Origin: Blasia pusilla
Taxonomy: Eukaryota; Marchantiophyta; Marchantiopsida; Blasiales
Assembly (NCBI GenBank): GCA_050084515.1
Contig: CM114274.1
Span: forward strand, 29,636,001 to 29,700,000
Length of the DNA: 64,000 bases
Direction of reading: 5' to 3'
The notes beneath the pieces are model-generated. The model had not been told where the DNA came from. It saw only the letters and a list, made by a program, of their open reading frames with translations, and ran no database searches. Shown here one piece after another: positions 1-9,594 of the stretch (the stretch's first letter is position 1; every line of letters begins with the position of its first letter). A program made the translations under genes and the position numbers.

Positions 1-115
1 TGAAGAGACGCCAACGTGCCTCTGAAGAAGATATATATCTGGAAAAATAAGAATCCCAATTATATATTCAAGTAAGGAGAATGAACATGATGTTTGAGAA
101 ATAGAATATAATGCA

Positions 116-1943
116 TCATATCAATGAAGTAGCAAAACCATGACTAGCATCAAGATATGACGTTGTCTCATCAACAACGTCAATTGCATTGGATGTGTCC
201 TTCGATAACTTAAATGACACCGCATCAGAGCCCTTATAAACATATTTGTATAAGTACTTGATAGCTAACACACTACTCATGATTTCGAGATTAATGTGAG
301 AATCGAAGAGGGCGCATAACCTAAGATTATAGGGCACAACCCAACGATTATCCAATGAATATTGGCTCTTAATTAACACCCTCCCATTCTCCAATCTACA
401 AAATCACAGTAACAAATCATGAATATGCCTTCCAATACTACATTAGCGTCATATGCTTGGCAATAATAAAGATAAGTCAAGATTATACGATCCTTATCTA
501 CGATAGATTGGATAACCATCTTCCGTCGCTTTAGTGTTGGCCGCAAAAGCCTTAGGATATCCTTTTGTACATTTTTTTGTTTCGTTATCCATGCATGTTG
601 CGTTTGGATTTAATGGTCCACATGGCCCATGAACCATGCAATTAGCAACAGTAGAATACAACCTTGGATGGTTAGATTGATCAAGGAAATTCCAAAAAAG
701 AGGTTTGCTGCATGTGCATGTTCTCATTATATTAGGACGTGAGGATAAACCACATACCACTCATGATTATGATTGTATTATATCAGCAAAAATTTGACCA
801 CATTGATGCATCCAAGAACTCGTCCCAATATCTGCTTTTTGATGATGAGTCTTAAAATCTCCTTCTTTTTCTTCTCAAAAACCTGCACGACCAAATCTGG
901 TCGGTCTGCAGTTGATTGATCAGGTAGTAAGGCTGATGTTATCTCCTCCCACTTTGGATTGCATGTCATGGTCAAAAAGTAGTTTGGCTTCCTCAAATGT
1001 CTTACAATTGCCATTGCATCTTGATATAATTGATGCATGTGATGAGGCCCTCCAGTAAAAGAAGACGGTAATATAATTCGTCTCCCAAACCTCTGGCTAT
1101 TCACATCATGTCGATGCATAGCATCCTTTACACCTTGATATAATTCAGCCCTCAACTTCTTTTGATTTAAGAGCATCCATGATAATCGTTGCATCTCTAT
1201 AGTGACATAGAGGTCAACCATATATTCTTGAGTAAGTCAACCAAACTGCTCAAGCGATTGTCATCTTCACCTCCAATCCGCGTTTGAAATCGAAAACATG
1301 CAAATTGCAAGGCCGTAACACTCTTTGTTTTTCTTTCCTCAATAATGTCACCATCAACTCTGCCCTCATCCATCCAATCTTCTGAAGGTTTCTCGTTTCT
1401 CTCTTCATGAATAATGTGGCCCAATTGTTGGGATTCTCTATGGCCTTCAATTCTCCCGAAGGGTATTCCAGGATGCCAACCTGCTTCACTATAGATAAAT
1501 AGTAGAACAAAATGTAGTGAAATATATGCTTTATTGAGGTCTGATATATGTTTCACTCCTCCTCCATGTAGTCGTAAAATTTGATGGTCAACATGTTCAC
1601 TACCGTTGCCCGGAAAAATAGTTGCAACCTTAGAAGTAGATGGTAAGTTATAACGCTTAGTATCGAGACCTCTCTTACTTGCCTTGAGGATGATATGTAT
1701 ATTACGGTCAGTTGCTTCTCATACCATATGATAAAAGATCTTCACATATGGGTTGCATTTCTGTAACATGTCTTGTAGCCCTGTCAAAATATCTATATTT
1801 AGATCAGAAGATCTAGACATAACTCTTTCGCGATTCTCCAATTCATTTGCAGTATCATGGATGTAGAGTTGAGAAAATTGGGGATGACCCCCTATATCTG
1901 GATGTAAGGGTCCAATAGAATGATAGATCCCTTCTTGTACCCT
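116..1943 (-). pseudogene. Helitron Rep (rolling-circle nuclease) protein fragment
   Basis: Open stretches at 1719-1943, 1197-1556, 778-1221, 494-680 and 116-394 read in N-to-C order on the minus strand, and each matches the same part of the Helitron H3 protein. Recognisable blocks include the region ending LYIHDTANELENRERV, the block HMHQLYQDAMAIVRHL followed by NYFLTMTCNPKWEEI, and the tyrosine block KYLYKYVYKG near 240, which is Rep motif 3 with its two candidate catalytic tyrosines. In Helitrons this protein nicks and joins DNA during rolling-circle transposition and is fused to a PIF1-type helicase. Frameshifts separate the blocks, and the HUH motif segment is turned around (685-795). 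This is a non-functional remnant. Confidence 0.85.
685..795. other. Micro-inversion covering the Helitron HUH motif
   Basis: In H3 the minus strand of about 62215-62325 reads through the HUH block (GLPHVHVLLILGWED). In H1 the corresponding bases sit on the plus strand: the plus strand at 686-770 reads like the minus strand of H3 from the AATTCCAAAAAAGAGG end. Sequence on both sides (left AGATTGATCAAGG, right GACCACATTGATGCATCC) is collinear with H3 in the normal orientation. The segment is about 110 bp, and the short AT-rich stretches GAAATTCC and AAAAATTT sit at its two ends. It removes the metal-binding histidines from the reading frame. Confidence 0.8.
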
Positions 1944-1950
1944 AAAGATG
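1943..1950. other. Left breakpoint of an 8.1-kb inversion (Helitron/gypsy joint)
   Basis: Left of the joint the sequence follows Helitron H3 (compare 63470-63485). Right of it the sequence follows gypsy copy 2 from about 31968 (GATGCCTGCTAGACCC). The joint CCTAAAGATGCCC shares the two bases AG with both parents, so it looks like end joining with minimal homology. The reciprocal joint is at 10058-10066. Confidence 0.85.
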
Positions 1951-2493
1951 CCCGCTAGACCCGTGATAGAGCCTGCCATGGCTTCTCCTGGTGTTGTGTT
2001 GCTGGATAACCGAGGAGAGGTCTTCCAGTCAGTGAGTCCCGGGGGTAGAGCGTTTAGTCCGCATCGCATCTTGTTGGATTCAGGAGCGCAACCCTTGATT
2101 TTGGGAAAATCGTCATTCAAAGGATTGGGCTTGACGAGAGCCGATGTGGAGCGTTGTCCATTCCGGATACAGACATCCTTGGATGGAGCGAGTACCATAC
2201 AGTATATCACCCGACACGAGGTCGTGGGGAGGATTCGCCGAGGACATCCTACATATGAGTCCGTGGTGCGATCCAAGGCGATAGTGACTGATGTAGAGTC
2301 CCACGATGTCTTGGTTGATGGAGCAGTGTTATACCCGATGGGGTTTTCCCTGGATTACTGGGAGGAGTCAGCGTCCTACAAACCAAGATGGCAGTCAGGT
2401 GATGGGCGCCTTAGCTCATTACCCGTTCGAGCGACGGCCAAGAGAGATGGCGACCTTAGCAGCATTAGGAGTCCCATCACTTGGCCTATTTGA
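1948..2493 (+). pseudogene. Retroviral-type aspartic protease, gypsy copy 1
   Basis: The open frame begins at the inversion joint and runs 181 codons. The catalytic aspartate lies in ILLDSGAQPLILGKSSF at about 2070-2120, the D-S/T-G signature of retropepsins, followed by the flap-like region ending DVLVDGAVLYPMGFSLDYW. The protease would cut the Gag-Pol polyprotein. In copy 2 the same triad reads NLG, so copy 1 is the better preserved at this site. Upstream codons that should precede it are displaced to 10062 by the inversion. The frame then drifts off the copy 2 reading near 2400. Confidence 0.75.
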
Positions 2494-3725
2494 TTGAGGG
2501 ACATGTCCATGCAGAGGATACTCCTGTTCTTGACATTTCTATGGAGAGGAGTGTCATGGTAGCCCCATTAGTCCGTGGAGGAGAGGTGCCGCTTTGGGGC
2601 TTGACTGAGGAGCTTCGACACTTAGCCACTGAGCATGTGCAGACCGCGTGGAGCGAGAAGTTTGCACTAGAATGTGATGGATCAGAGAAACCCCAGGTAG
2701 GCATGAGTGCAGTTATGATCCCTTTGGACACCACCTTGATTGTGTGGTGTATCCCAGAGAAGGGTATTCGGGTGTTGGATTGCTTTGGAGGGATCAACAC
2801 TGGGTTAGCTGATGTTTTTGCACGTTGGAGTGCGCGTGCAGGAGTACATGTATGTGGAGATTGAGGGTGTTGCAAGGTGCGCTTCACTTCACCATGTGGC
2901 GCTCTTACGCCTCCGTTGTCCCAACTTGTTGTCTACGTTCGCCATTCAGGGTTACTAGTCCCTACGGGGGGACATTTCATTGTTGGGGGCGCAGGACTTG
3001 GAGTGGGTAGGGACCATAGACTTGGTCATTGCTGGTTGGCCATGTTAGGGCCAATCGAGTGCTGGAAAAGGTATCGGGTTAGCTGAAACTCGGTCCAGGT
3101 TTTTTTGGGAGATGATGCGGATCTTGCGACATTTATAGGAGCATCAGCCTCGTTCTCCACCATACATTTTGGAGAATGTGCCAATTTTGGGCGATTCGAG
3201 GTCCTGCGTGGTGACGAGTGCACATCAAGTGCGCGCATGGATCGGCTCGGCAGTGTTGTTAGATGCGGCGAGTGTAAGTTCTAGAGCACACCGCCTGCAT
3301 CTTTGGTGGACCAACTTGGTACCACATGAGGTGTTGCGGAGGGCTTATGCAAGAGTGGAGTGTCCCTCCAATTTTTGGGTGGATTCTATATTGGATCCGG
3401 GCCATTGATCACAAGTAGTGAGGCACAATGATCGAACGCCGTTGATTGTGGTCAACAAGATTGGCATGCCACGAACAACCTTTCCCACATTGGTGAGTTT
3501 CCTGCTTCCTATGCATTCAAGGAGGCCGAACCTGGCTTGGTTTGGGATGACTAGGTACAAAGGTTGGTGGAGCCCAATGCCAATGAGCGAGAGCGAGTGA
3601 TGGGATTCCCCACAAGAGTGACGGTAGTACCGTCACTAACAGAGGCATCATGATGTCATGTCTTGGGTCAGGTGATGGACCTGAACTGTTTGACATGGAT
3701 TTTCAGCTTAGGCGTAGTTGAGTAG
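2481..3725 (+). pseudogene. C5-cytosine DNA methyltransferase domain in gypsy copy 1
   Basis: Motifs of the C5-MTase family occur in the canonical order. Motif I is IRVLDCFGGINTGLA (about 2768-2812), the SAM-binding loop. Motif IV is TIDLVIAGWPC ending at 3045, with the catalytic cysteine at 3043-3045. It is followed by RSRFFWEMMRILRHL, then motif VI ILENVPILGD (about 3160-3195), motif VIII as DAASVSSRAHRLHLWWTN (about 3263-3315), and the C-terminal MGFP block with MDLNCLTWIFSLG (about 3600-3712). The spacing and the HR-x-WW pattern resemble DNMT3/DRM-type enzymes more than DNMT1. Stops include TAG at 3046-3048 directly after the catalytic Cys, TGA at 3406, TGA at 3651 and TAG at 3723, plus frameshifts. 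The domain sits between protease and RT, an unusual place for a methyltransferase. Confidence 0.82.
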
Positions 3726-4019
3726 CGTTGTTTGAGAATGCGACAGATCACAACTGTTGCGTTGGTGAGCCCCATGCCTACCGAGACGGTTGAGGCAGTG
3801 GCTGGGGACAAGATCCGAGGAGATCAACACACGAGGGGTGATCGGAAGAAACACCATTGGACTCTTTGGGATGTTTTGCAGGTATGCCAGGAGATGATAG
3901 CCACAACATCGAGTGTGGTTCCGGGTACTACATGTGGAGATGAGAGTTCTGTTGTCCGAGACGGGGTTGCACTATAGCAACCACCGACACTCGCGCAGGA
4001 GAGTCCTACCGTAGTCACG

Positions 4020-5471
4020 ATGGAGACTTGGGAGCCACATATGGGCCCTAACTTGACAGGAGGAGAGTGGCACCGGATATACCAGTTCCTCAGGAGTTAT
4101 GGGAGCTGTTTTGCATTTAGTATGCAAGATTTGGGTTCGCTGAAGGGTCCAGGAATCCGCATTGAGTTGTCGACTGACACGCCAATCTTCCGACGATCCT
4201 ACAGATATAGTGACATGGAGAGGGCTCTGATTCAGAGTAGGATCCAAGACTTGGTTGGCGTAGGACTAGTGGAGATGTCGCATGGAGAATATGCATCCGC
4301 CACTATCATGCCCGCCAAGAAGGATCTGCATGGCAACTGGATGGATAGGCGGATGTGTGGAGAATACCGACCTATCAATCAGTAGACAAAGTCCGATAGG
4401 TATGCGATGCCCACTCCTAAGGAGATCTTTGATGCTATTGGGCATGCAAAGGTCTTGAGTTCGTTAAATCTGCGAAGAGTTAATCTGCCTATCATATTGG
4501 AGGATAGACAGAAGACGGCATTGTGGGGCATCGATCCTCACGGGAAGGATTGCTTGTACCACTGGCGGTTCTTACCATTTGGGTTAAAGAACACCTCGGC
4601 TGAGTTTCAGAGGGTCACGGATAGGATCTTGGCACGTCTGGATTTTTCTAGTCGTTATATTGATGACATCGTAGTCTTTAGCGCCACGGTTGAGGAGCAT
4701 GAGCGACATCTAGAGGAGGTGTTTCGACGATTGCAGTTACATGGGCTGAAGCTACATCCAGGCAAGTGCAAGTTCTTCTACGAACAGATTGAGTACTTGG
4801 GTCATACGATATATCCAGGGGGCCTTGGTGTGCAGCAGACAAAGGTAGAGGCTATTTCACGCATTCTAGGCCCTACAGATGTGAGTTAAGTTTGTGCATT
4901 CATGGGATTGGCAAACTTCTATCCACGATACGTCAAGGGTTTCAACTCGATTGCAAAGCCGCTGACCTTGCTGACCAAGATGGATCACGAGTGGCATTGA
5001 GGGGATGGCCAGGTGAGAGCATTGCAACTGCTCAAGGACAGATTAATGTCCATACCCATATTGAGGAGACCGATCACGGGACGTCCTTTCCAGTTGCATA
5101 CCGATTGGAGCATGTTGGGGCTTGGAGCTGTGCTTACCCAACATGACGATGATGGGAGAGATTTTGTGGTGGCTTACGATAATCGCTCGAAAAATGCTAC
5201 AAAGGTGAAGTGTAGCTCGTATGAGGGTGAGTGCTTGGCTGCAGTATGGGCTATCGCACATTTCAGATGTTATCTATTCGGCAATCCCTTTACCATCATT
5301 ATTGATCATCAACCACTTAAGTGGTTGATGGAGTCCAACAAGCTTACATGGAAGCTTGCGAGGTGGGCTCTTTTGTTGCAGGAGTATGACTTCCAGATGG
5401 TGCATAGACTTGGGACGCTCAACCAGGATGCAGATGGTTTGAGCCGTAACCATCTGCATCTTGGTCAATGA
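4020..5471 (+). pseudogene. Reverse transcriptase and RNase H, gypsy copy 1
   Basis: RT reads from METWEPHMGPNL at 4020 through MCGEYRPIN, then DPHGKDCLYHWRFLPFGLKN and the catalytic YIDDIVVFS (about 4657-4683). The connection and RNase H part follow with GECLAAVWAIAHFRCYLFG and IIDHQPLKWLMES, ending QDADGLSRN. Order and motifs are those of Ty3/gypsy Pol. Stops relative to copy 2 include TAG at 4383 where copy 2 has CAG, and TAA near 4888, and a frameshift near 5010 separates RT from RNase H. In copy 1 the SLDLRAGYHQ block is damaged (SLNLRRVNLP). Confidence 0.93.
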
Positions 5472-5837
5472 GATGCGATTGGAGCTTGTTGGCATGGTGA
5501 CAGCGATGAGGAGTTGGTGCCAGGATGGCATGCGTCAGCCTATTTGGGCTTGTTGGCTATGGAGAGCCAGATTGCTGAGACTTCGATGGCGAGGTTTGAT
5601 GGAGAGTCCTTAGATCCAGAGACCGGTGAGGAGACGATAGGTGGCCGAGACATTCATGACAATGTATTGGTCTTGGAGTACCTACGTAAAAGCAGCGTCG
5701 CGAGCACAGTCGGTGCTAGAGAGCGGGATCGGATCCTATAGCAAGCTAGACGGTTCCGATGGGAGGGCACATATGTGTTGCGAGTGTGGGAGGATGGTAG
5801 AGTGCGTATAGTGCCTCATCCTTTGCAAAGAGCACAG

Positions 5838-6880
5838 TTGGTGCGTCATGCCCACGAGGAGTTGGGTCATTTTGGAGTGAAGCGGACGTACAGCTTGCTC
5901 TAGATTCAGTATTGGTGACGAGGCATGCAGACTGACGTTCAGCAGTTTGTTGCCAGATGCATGGTGTGTGATCGAGTCCGAGCATCGCTCAATGCTCCGA
6001 CTCCACAGTTGTATCCACTTTCGATCATGGGTTTAGGTTATAGATGGAGTTTAGATTTTGTAGGACCTTTGCCTTTGATAGAGCGCCATAGTCGTTATGT
6101 GTTGGTGATGGTCGAGCACTTCTCGAAGCGGATAGAGTTGGTTGCATTGCCTGACAAAGTGAGTAAGGGAGTAGCGTATGCCTTCCTAGATCGAGTGCTG
6201 AGTCATTACAGCGCATCGGTTGAGGTGTTGAAAGACCAGGGTACAAAGTTCCGTGGGAGTTTCAGGCCTTGTGTGATCAAGCATCGATCGACCACCGCAC
6301 TACTTCGCGAGATCATCCTAAGGTGGATGGACTACCAGAGCGGGTTATGCAGACAGTGAAGAGAGGACTACGCAAGTATGGCTTACAGAGAGGTCAGCTA
6401 GGAGATTGGGACCTTCAATTGCCGTGGTTGGCGATGGAATATAGATTCACTAGGCAAGCATCCTTAGCGTCTTTCTCACCGTACTTGTTGCTTTATGGCC
6501 GAGAGCCAAATTTCCCTATGCCCATTCGTCAAGATGTTGATGAGGTGTTGAACCCTCATGACCCTGATGTATGGATACGAGCATGTTCTCAGAGGGTTGA
6601 GTTATTTCGGAGAGTGATGCCCATGGCGTTGATAACTTGGCGATTGCGCAACATCAGAATACGTTGAGATATGCGACTATTCGGGGGGGAGGGGGGTGGT
6701 TATCGACCTATTATTCGGAGGTTTCATTAGGAAGACTATGTCTACTTGCAGCAAACGGCACCCATGACGTTGGATGTGACTGCAGGGCACACCATCTTGA
6801 GAGTGCGTGAGGTTTTGCCATCCGGTGTTCTCTTATTGGAGAGACGCAATGGTATGATTTGGAAGGATCATGTGCGTAAC
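5838..6880 (+). pseudogene. Integrase, gypsy copy 1
   Basis: The zinc-binding region reads HAHEELGHFGVKRTY, then CMVC (about 5958-5970), an HHCC module. The catalytic core has the first Asp in WSLDFVGPLP (about 6045), the second in KDQGTKFRG (about 6232) and the Glu in GLPERVMQTVKRG (about 6336), a DD35E layout. The tail VLLLERRNGMIWKDHVRN is the start of the integrase C-terminal domain. Frameshifts occur near 6265 and 6660 and stops near 5740 (TAG for CAG in copy 2), 5902 and 5918. The stop in the zinc-finger segment at about 5902 is at the same codon as in copy 2. Confidence 0.88.
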
Positions 6881-7058
6881 TAAAGACATCTAAATCTGGA
6901 GGCATGGGAAGATAGCAAATGGGCTCCCATATCTCAAGAAGATTGTGTTCGGCTGAGCAAGTGGAGGAAGTCCCACTTTGGAGTCAGTCCTCCTTGCGGA
7001 GAGAGGCTTAGCCCAGAGTATCCACACGGCTTTGAGAATGCTGTAAAAGATTCAATGC

Positions 7059-7472
7059 ATGTTAGAAGAGCGCTCATTATCAGACAAGGGGTACTTTCCG
7101 AGGCAGATAGAGGCCTTGGATAATGACGCTCTCAGAGACGTCCAAGGAACCCCTAAGTACAACATTAGGAGGCCCACAAGTGCCAAAAACTGTATGGCCA
7201 AAGTAGCCTCTACGAAGAAGCATCAGAAAATGCCTCGCAATATTGAGAGGCAATGTTCCCCAATTCGTGGGGGATCACCAATCGAGGTTGATGTTCCCGT
7301 TACTTCTACCCGAAAACCAGAAGAGAGTCCGAAAAGTCTTCAACCAAGGAGTAAGAGAGACGTACTAGTGAAGATCAAGATTGTTCTGTACAAAGAATGT
7401 AAAACTTACTTGCACAATAAAAGGTTGTGTATGGATGTTCTTACGGATATTCTGCTTCCACTCAAAGAGTAA
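7059..7472 (+). CDS. Unrecognised 137-codon open frame
   Basis: Opens with ATG and encodes a basic, lysine/arginine-rich protein with no motif I know; the middle is Pro/Ser-rich and the end (DVLVKIKIVLY onward) looks helical. Just upstream, another frame stays open for about 79 codons after the gypsy tail (about 6884-7120). This stretch is absent from gypsy copy 2, which continues into a PHD finger at this point. It could be a captured host exon, an alternative 3' end of this gypsy lineage, or chance. No ribosome or promoter evidence can be seen. Confidence 0.2.
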   Translation: MLEERSLSDKGYFPRQIEALDNDALRDVQGTPKYNIRRPTSAKNCMAKVASTKKHQKMPRNIERQCSPIRGGSPIEVDVPVTSTRKPEESPKSLQPRSKRDVLVKIKIVLYKECKTYLHNKRLCMDVLTDILLPLKE

Positions 7473-7828
7473 TCATCTCGATTAGTCTTTGAGTTACACT
7501 CAAGGTGTTACAAGTTAAAGAACTGCTGCTCCCTATTTCGGGCTAAAATTTTCCTGCCCAAATCTAGCTCAACCTCTTCGCTGGACCTAAATGCAAAGAG
7601 CTCACTAGCGGCACAGGTAGACATCTGAATCCGGATCTGAGCGCGCAAGACACCCCAAGTCACAGAGTTCATGTAGCGTTAGAGCGAAAAAATCTAGAGT
7701 GAGCAAGCATGCAATTGAGCCCTAGCCGAAGAGTTAAGGTGGGCAAAACATAGCTCCACTTGCAAAATGGCAGTTTTGGCCGGCCATAAAACTGCAAAGC
7801 CCGTCCAGCAATGCCTAAACCTAAACCA
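7473..7828. other. Unassigned sequence
   Basis: About 350 bases without a convincing frame or motif, lying between the unrecognised open frame and the long hairpin. I see nothing assignable in it. Confidence 0.4.
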
Positions 7829-7972
7829 AGGAAAGAAGGGATTTTTAAAAAAAGGGAATTCCTAGGTTTGGGCTACTTAGGTTTGGCACCACGAATCAGC
7901 GCCAAACCTAAGTAGCCCAAACCTAGGAATTCCCTTTTTTCTAAATGTTTTTTAAAAAATCCCTTCTTTCCT
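7829..7972. repeat. Long near-perfect inverted repeat (hairpin)
   Basis: Bases 7848-7887 and 7901-7940 are perfect reverse complements over 40 bp, with a 13-base loop at 7888-7900. The arms contain GAATTCCTAGGTTTGGGC. Pairing resumes outside a short asymmetric bulge: AAGGAAAGAAGGGATTTTT (7829-7846) against the complementary stretch 7954-7972. The stem has no partner elsewhere in the window. It could be a foldback element or MITE core, or a small-RNA hairpin precursor. Confidence 0.9.
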
Positions 7973-8325
7973 CTTATTATTATTTTTAAAATTTAAAAAA
8001 ATCGACTGGGCCTCATTTTTTTAAATTAAAAAGAATGGATTGGGCCTTTTCCTTCCCCTCATTTCCCCCCAAGTTTTAGGACCATTCTCAAGATTTTTCT
8101 GGGACACTCTTTTTTTTTAAATTGATTTTTTTAATTTTTTTGGTTTTTTTTATTTTAAAAATTATACTAAAAAAATATTACACTTCCCCTTCCCCTCAAT
8201 TTTCCTCATTTTTGGACCATTCTCATTCTTTTTTTTTTCTCATTTTTTGGACCCTTCTTTTTAAATTGATTTTTTTGCTTTTTTATAATATTTCGTTTTT
8301 AATATTATTATAAATAAAGATTGTC

Positions 8326-8480
8326 CTTCGTTTTTTTGGACCTTCTACAAAGGCTTTTTTCTTTTGTAGGATCATCGTCCTTCTTTTTTTGGACCTTCTA
8401 CAAAGACTTTTTTATGTTGTATTATCATTGTCCTTATTTTTTTGGACCTTCTACAAAGGCTTTTTTCTTTCAACGTTCAA
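8326..8480. repeat. Three tandem units of about 53 bp in a pyrimidine-rich tract
   Basis: The block TTTTTTTGGACCTTCTACAA followed by AGRCTTTTTT occurs three times, near 8332, 8386 and 8438. Each copy is preceded by GTCCTT or a close variant. The surrounding 7980-8520 is extremely T-rich on the plus strand with shorter echoes (TTTTTGGACCNTTC). It lies just upstream of the Helitron exons. Confidence 0.8.
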
Positions 8481-8782
8481 ATTTTCTCATACTATTTTGT
8501 AATTCTTATTTATCTATTTATTTCACTCCATTTCTCTTCTCATGTTTAATTCTTTGATTTGCGATGTGTGATGTAGAGGCGAGTGCCGGCATAATATTAC
8601 TAAACCTGGAGAGACGGCCATTGAGTGTTATCACAAATAAATTGGAAACACATTGAGGAGATCCAAATTGAAGCATCGAAGAACGCATCTCCGATGTAAG
8701 CATCTTTCTTATTTTCTTTATTTCCATTTCCACAATGACCCTTGTTTATATTTTAATTTTGCAATGCCCCATTTGTTTCACA

Positions 8783-9240
8783 GACTTCCTGTTCCATCAA
8801 ACCCTACGGATTTGCGTGACTTTCAAAGATTGATGCGTGCAAATGCACAACAAAAAGGCGTGCCCGTCGTAAGGAAACCTTAGCACAAGAAACACAAGTT
8901 GAAGAGGAACTCCTCCTTGAAACATCTCCAATGTAAGTTCACGACATCGAAGAACATTTAGCATGTCCAAATTACGCTACATAATCTTGGATTTTGTTTA
9001 AATTTCCGCGTTTTTAACATTCATTTGATGTTCCAAACTACCAATTCCATTGAATCCTGTCGACATACATGATTTTCGGAATGTTCTACGCGGTGAAGCC
9101 CAAAAATGAAATTGTGTTGTTCGTGCAAATAAAAGGGAAGCCTTGAAAAAAAAAAAAAAAGATGTTATTATCGAGAGTATAAAAAAAAAAAAAAGTATTT
9201 CAACTATTCCAAATGAAGAGGTTATGGCTATTGGTAGTCA
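8783..9240 (+). pseudogene. Helitron N-terminal exons, duplicated module
   Basis: Two successive exon-like pieces encode the same module. The first, from 8784, reads LPVPSNPTDLRDFQRLMRANA and ends ETSPM before a GTAAG donor at 8931. The second, from about 9040, reads LPIPLNPVDIHDFRNVLRGEA. Both continue into an Arg/Lys-rich segment (KRRARRKETL; RANKREALKK). The second is interrupted by long A-runs at 9148-9163 and 9181-9195. No function is known to me for this segment beyond its position at the N-terminus of the Helitron protein. Confidence 0.5.
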
Positions 9241-9594
9241 ATACATAAGGTATATAACTAACTTTTTACATCCTCACTGAAACTCTCCCATTTTTGTTTT
9301 TTTTTTGGGTATGTAAGTTTATTCTAATGTTGATTTTTTCTCAGACCTTTCAATGAGGATGAAGGAATGGTATAATAAAATCAAGAAGCTCAGCTTCCAT
9401 CCACAGATTGGATTAATATATCACCAATATGGGAGTTACCTGACAATGCCCTCCATTAAGTTATCAAGAATATATCTACAATTAGGCCAACTACTTATAT
9501 AATAACTTGAGTTGAGTTACCCACCACACTTCCACTCATTCAACATGAAGTTGTTGAGAACTCTTCAACTCTTCCCCTTCTTGAGGATGAAGTA

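Larger units (their letters stand above)
1..1946 (-). mobile_element. Helitron H1, downstream part (broken by inversion at 1946)
   Basis: This segment lines up almost base for base, in the same orientation, with about 61535-63480 of Helitron H3, at roughly 90% identity by eye. It carries the Rep/HUH part of the Helitron protein on the minus strand and continues off the left edge, so its helicase part and 3' end are not visible. At 1946 the match stops inside a codon stretch that is continuous in H3, and Ty3/gypsy sequence begins. The missing upstream part of the same element lies at 8540-10061 in the opposite orientation. Family placement is secure; autonomy is excluded by many stops. Confidence 0.88.
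1947..6880 (+). mobile_element. Ty3/gypsy retrotransposon copy 1, 3' part (protease to integrase)
   Basis: Collinear with 31968-36930 of gypsy copy 2 and similar throughout. Domain order is protease, C5-DNA methyltransferase, reverse transcriptase, RNase H, integrase, and the start of the integrase C-terminal tail. Similarity stops at about 6880, just after the codons for KDHVRN. The PHD-finger segment, the polypurine tract and the 3' LTR present in copy 2 are therefore absent here. The matching 5' part of the element lies inverted at 10062-12799. Many in-frame stops show that the copy is dead. Confidence 0.92.

Noticed and set aside
1719-2276. A single 185-codon minus-strand protein spanning 1719-2276
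   Set aside because: Only 1719-1943 is Helitron; the rest is the antisense of the gypsy protease joined by the inversion.
7848-7940. Calling the long hairpin a microRNA gene
   Set aside because: Perfect pairing over 40 bp and a very short loop fit an inverted repeat better than a conserved plant miRNA precursor; no known mature sequence was recognised.
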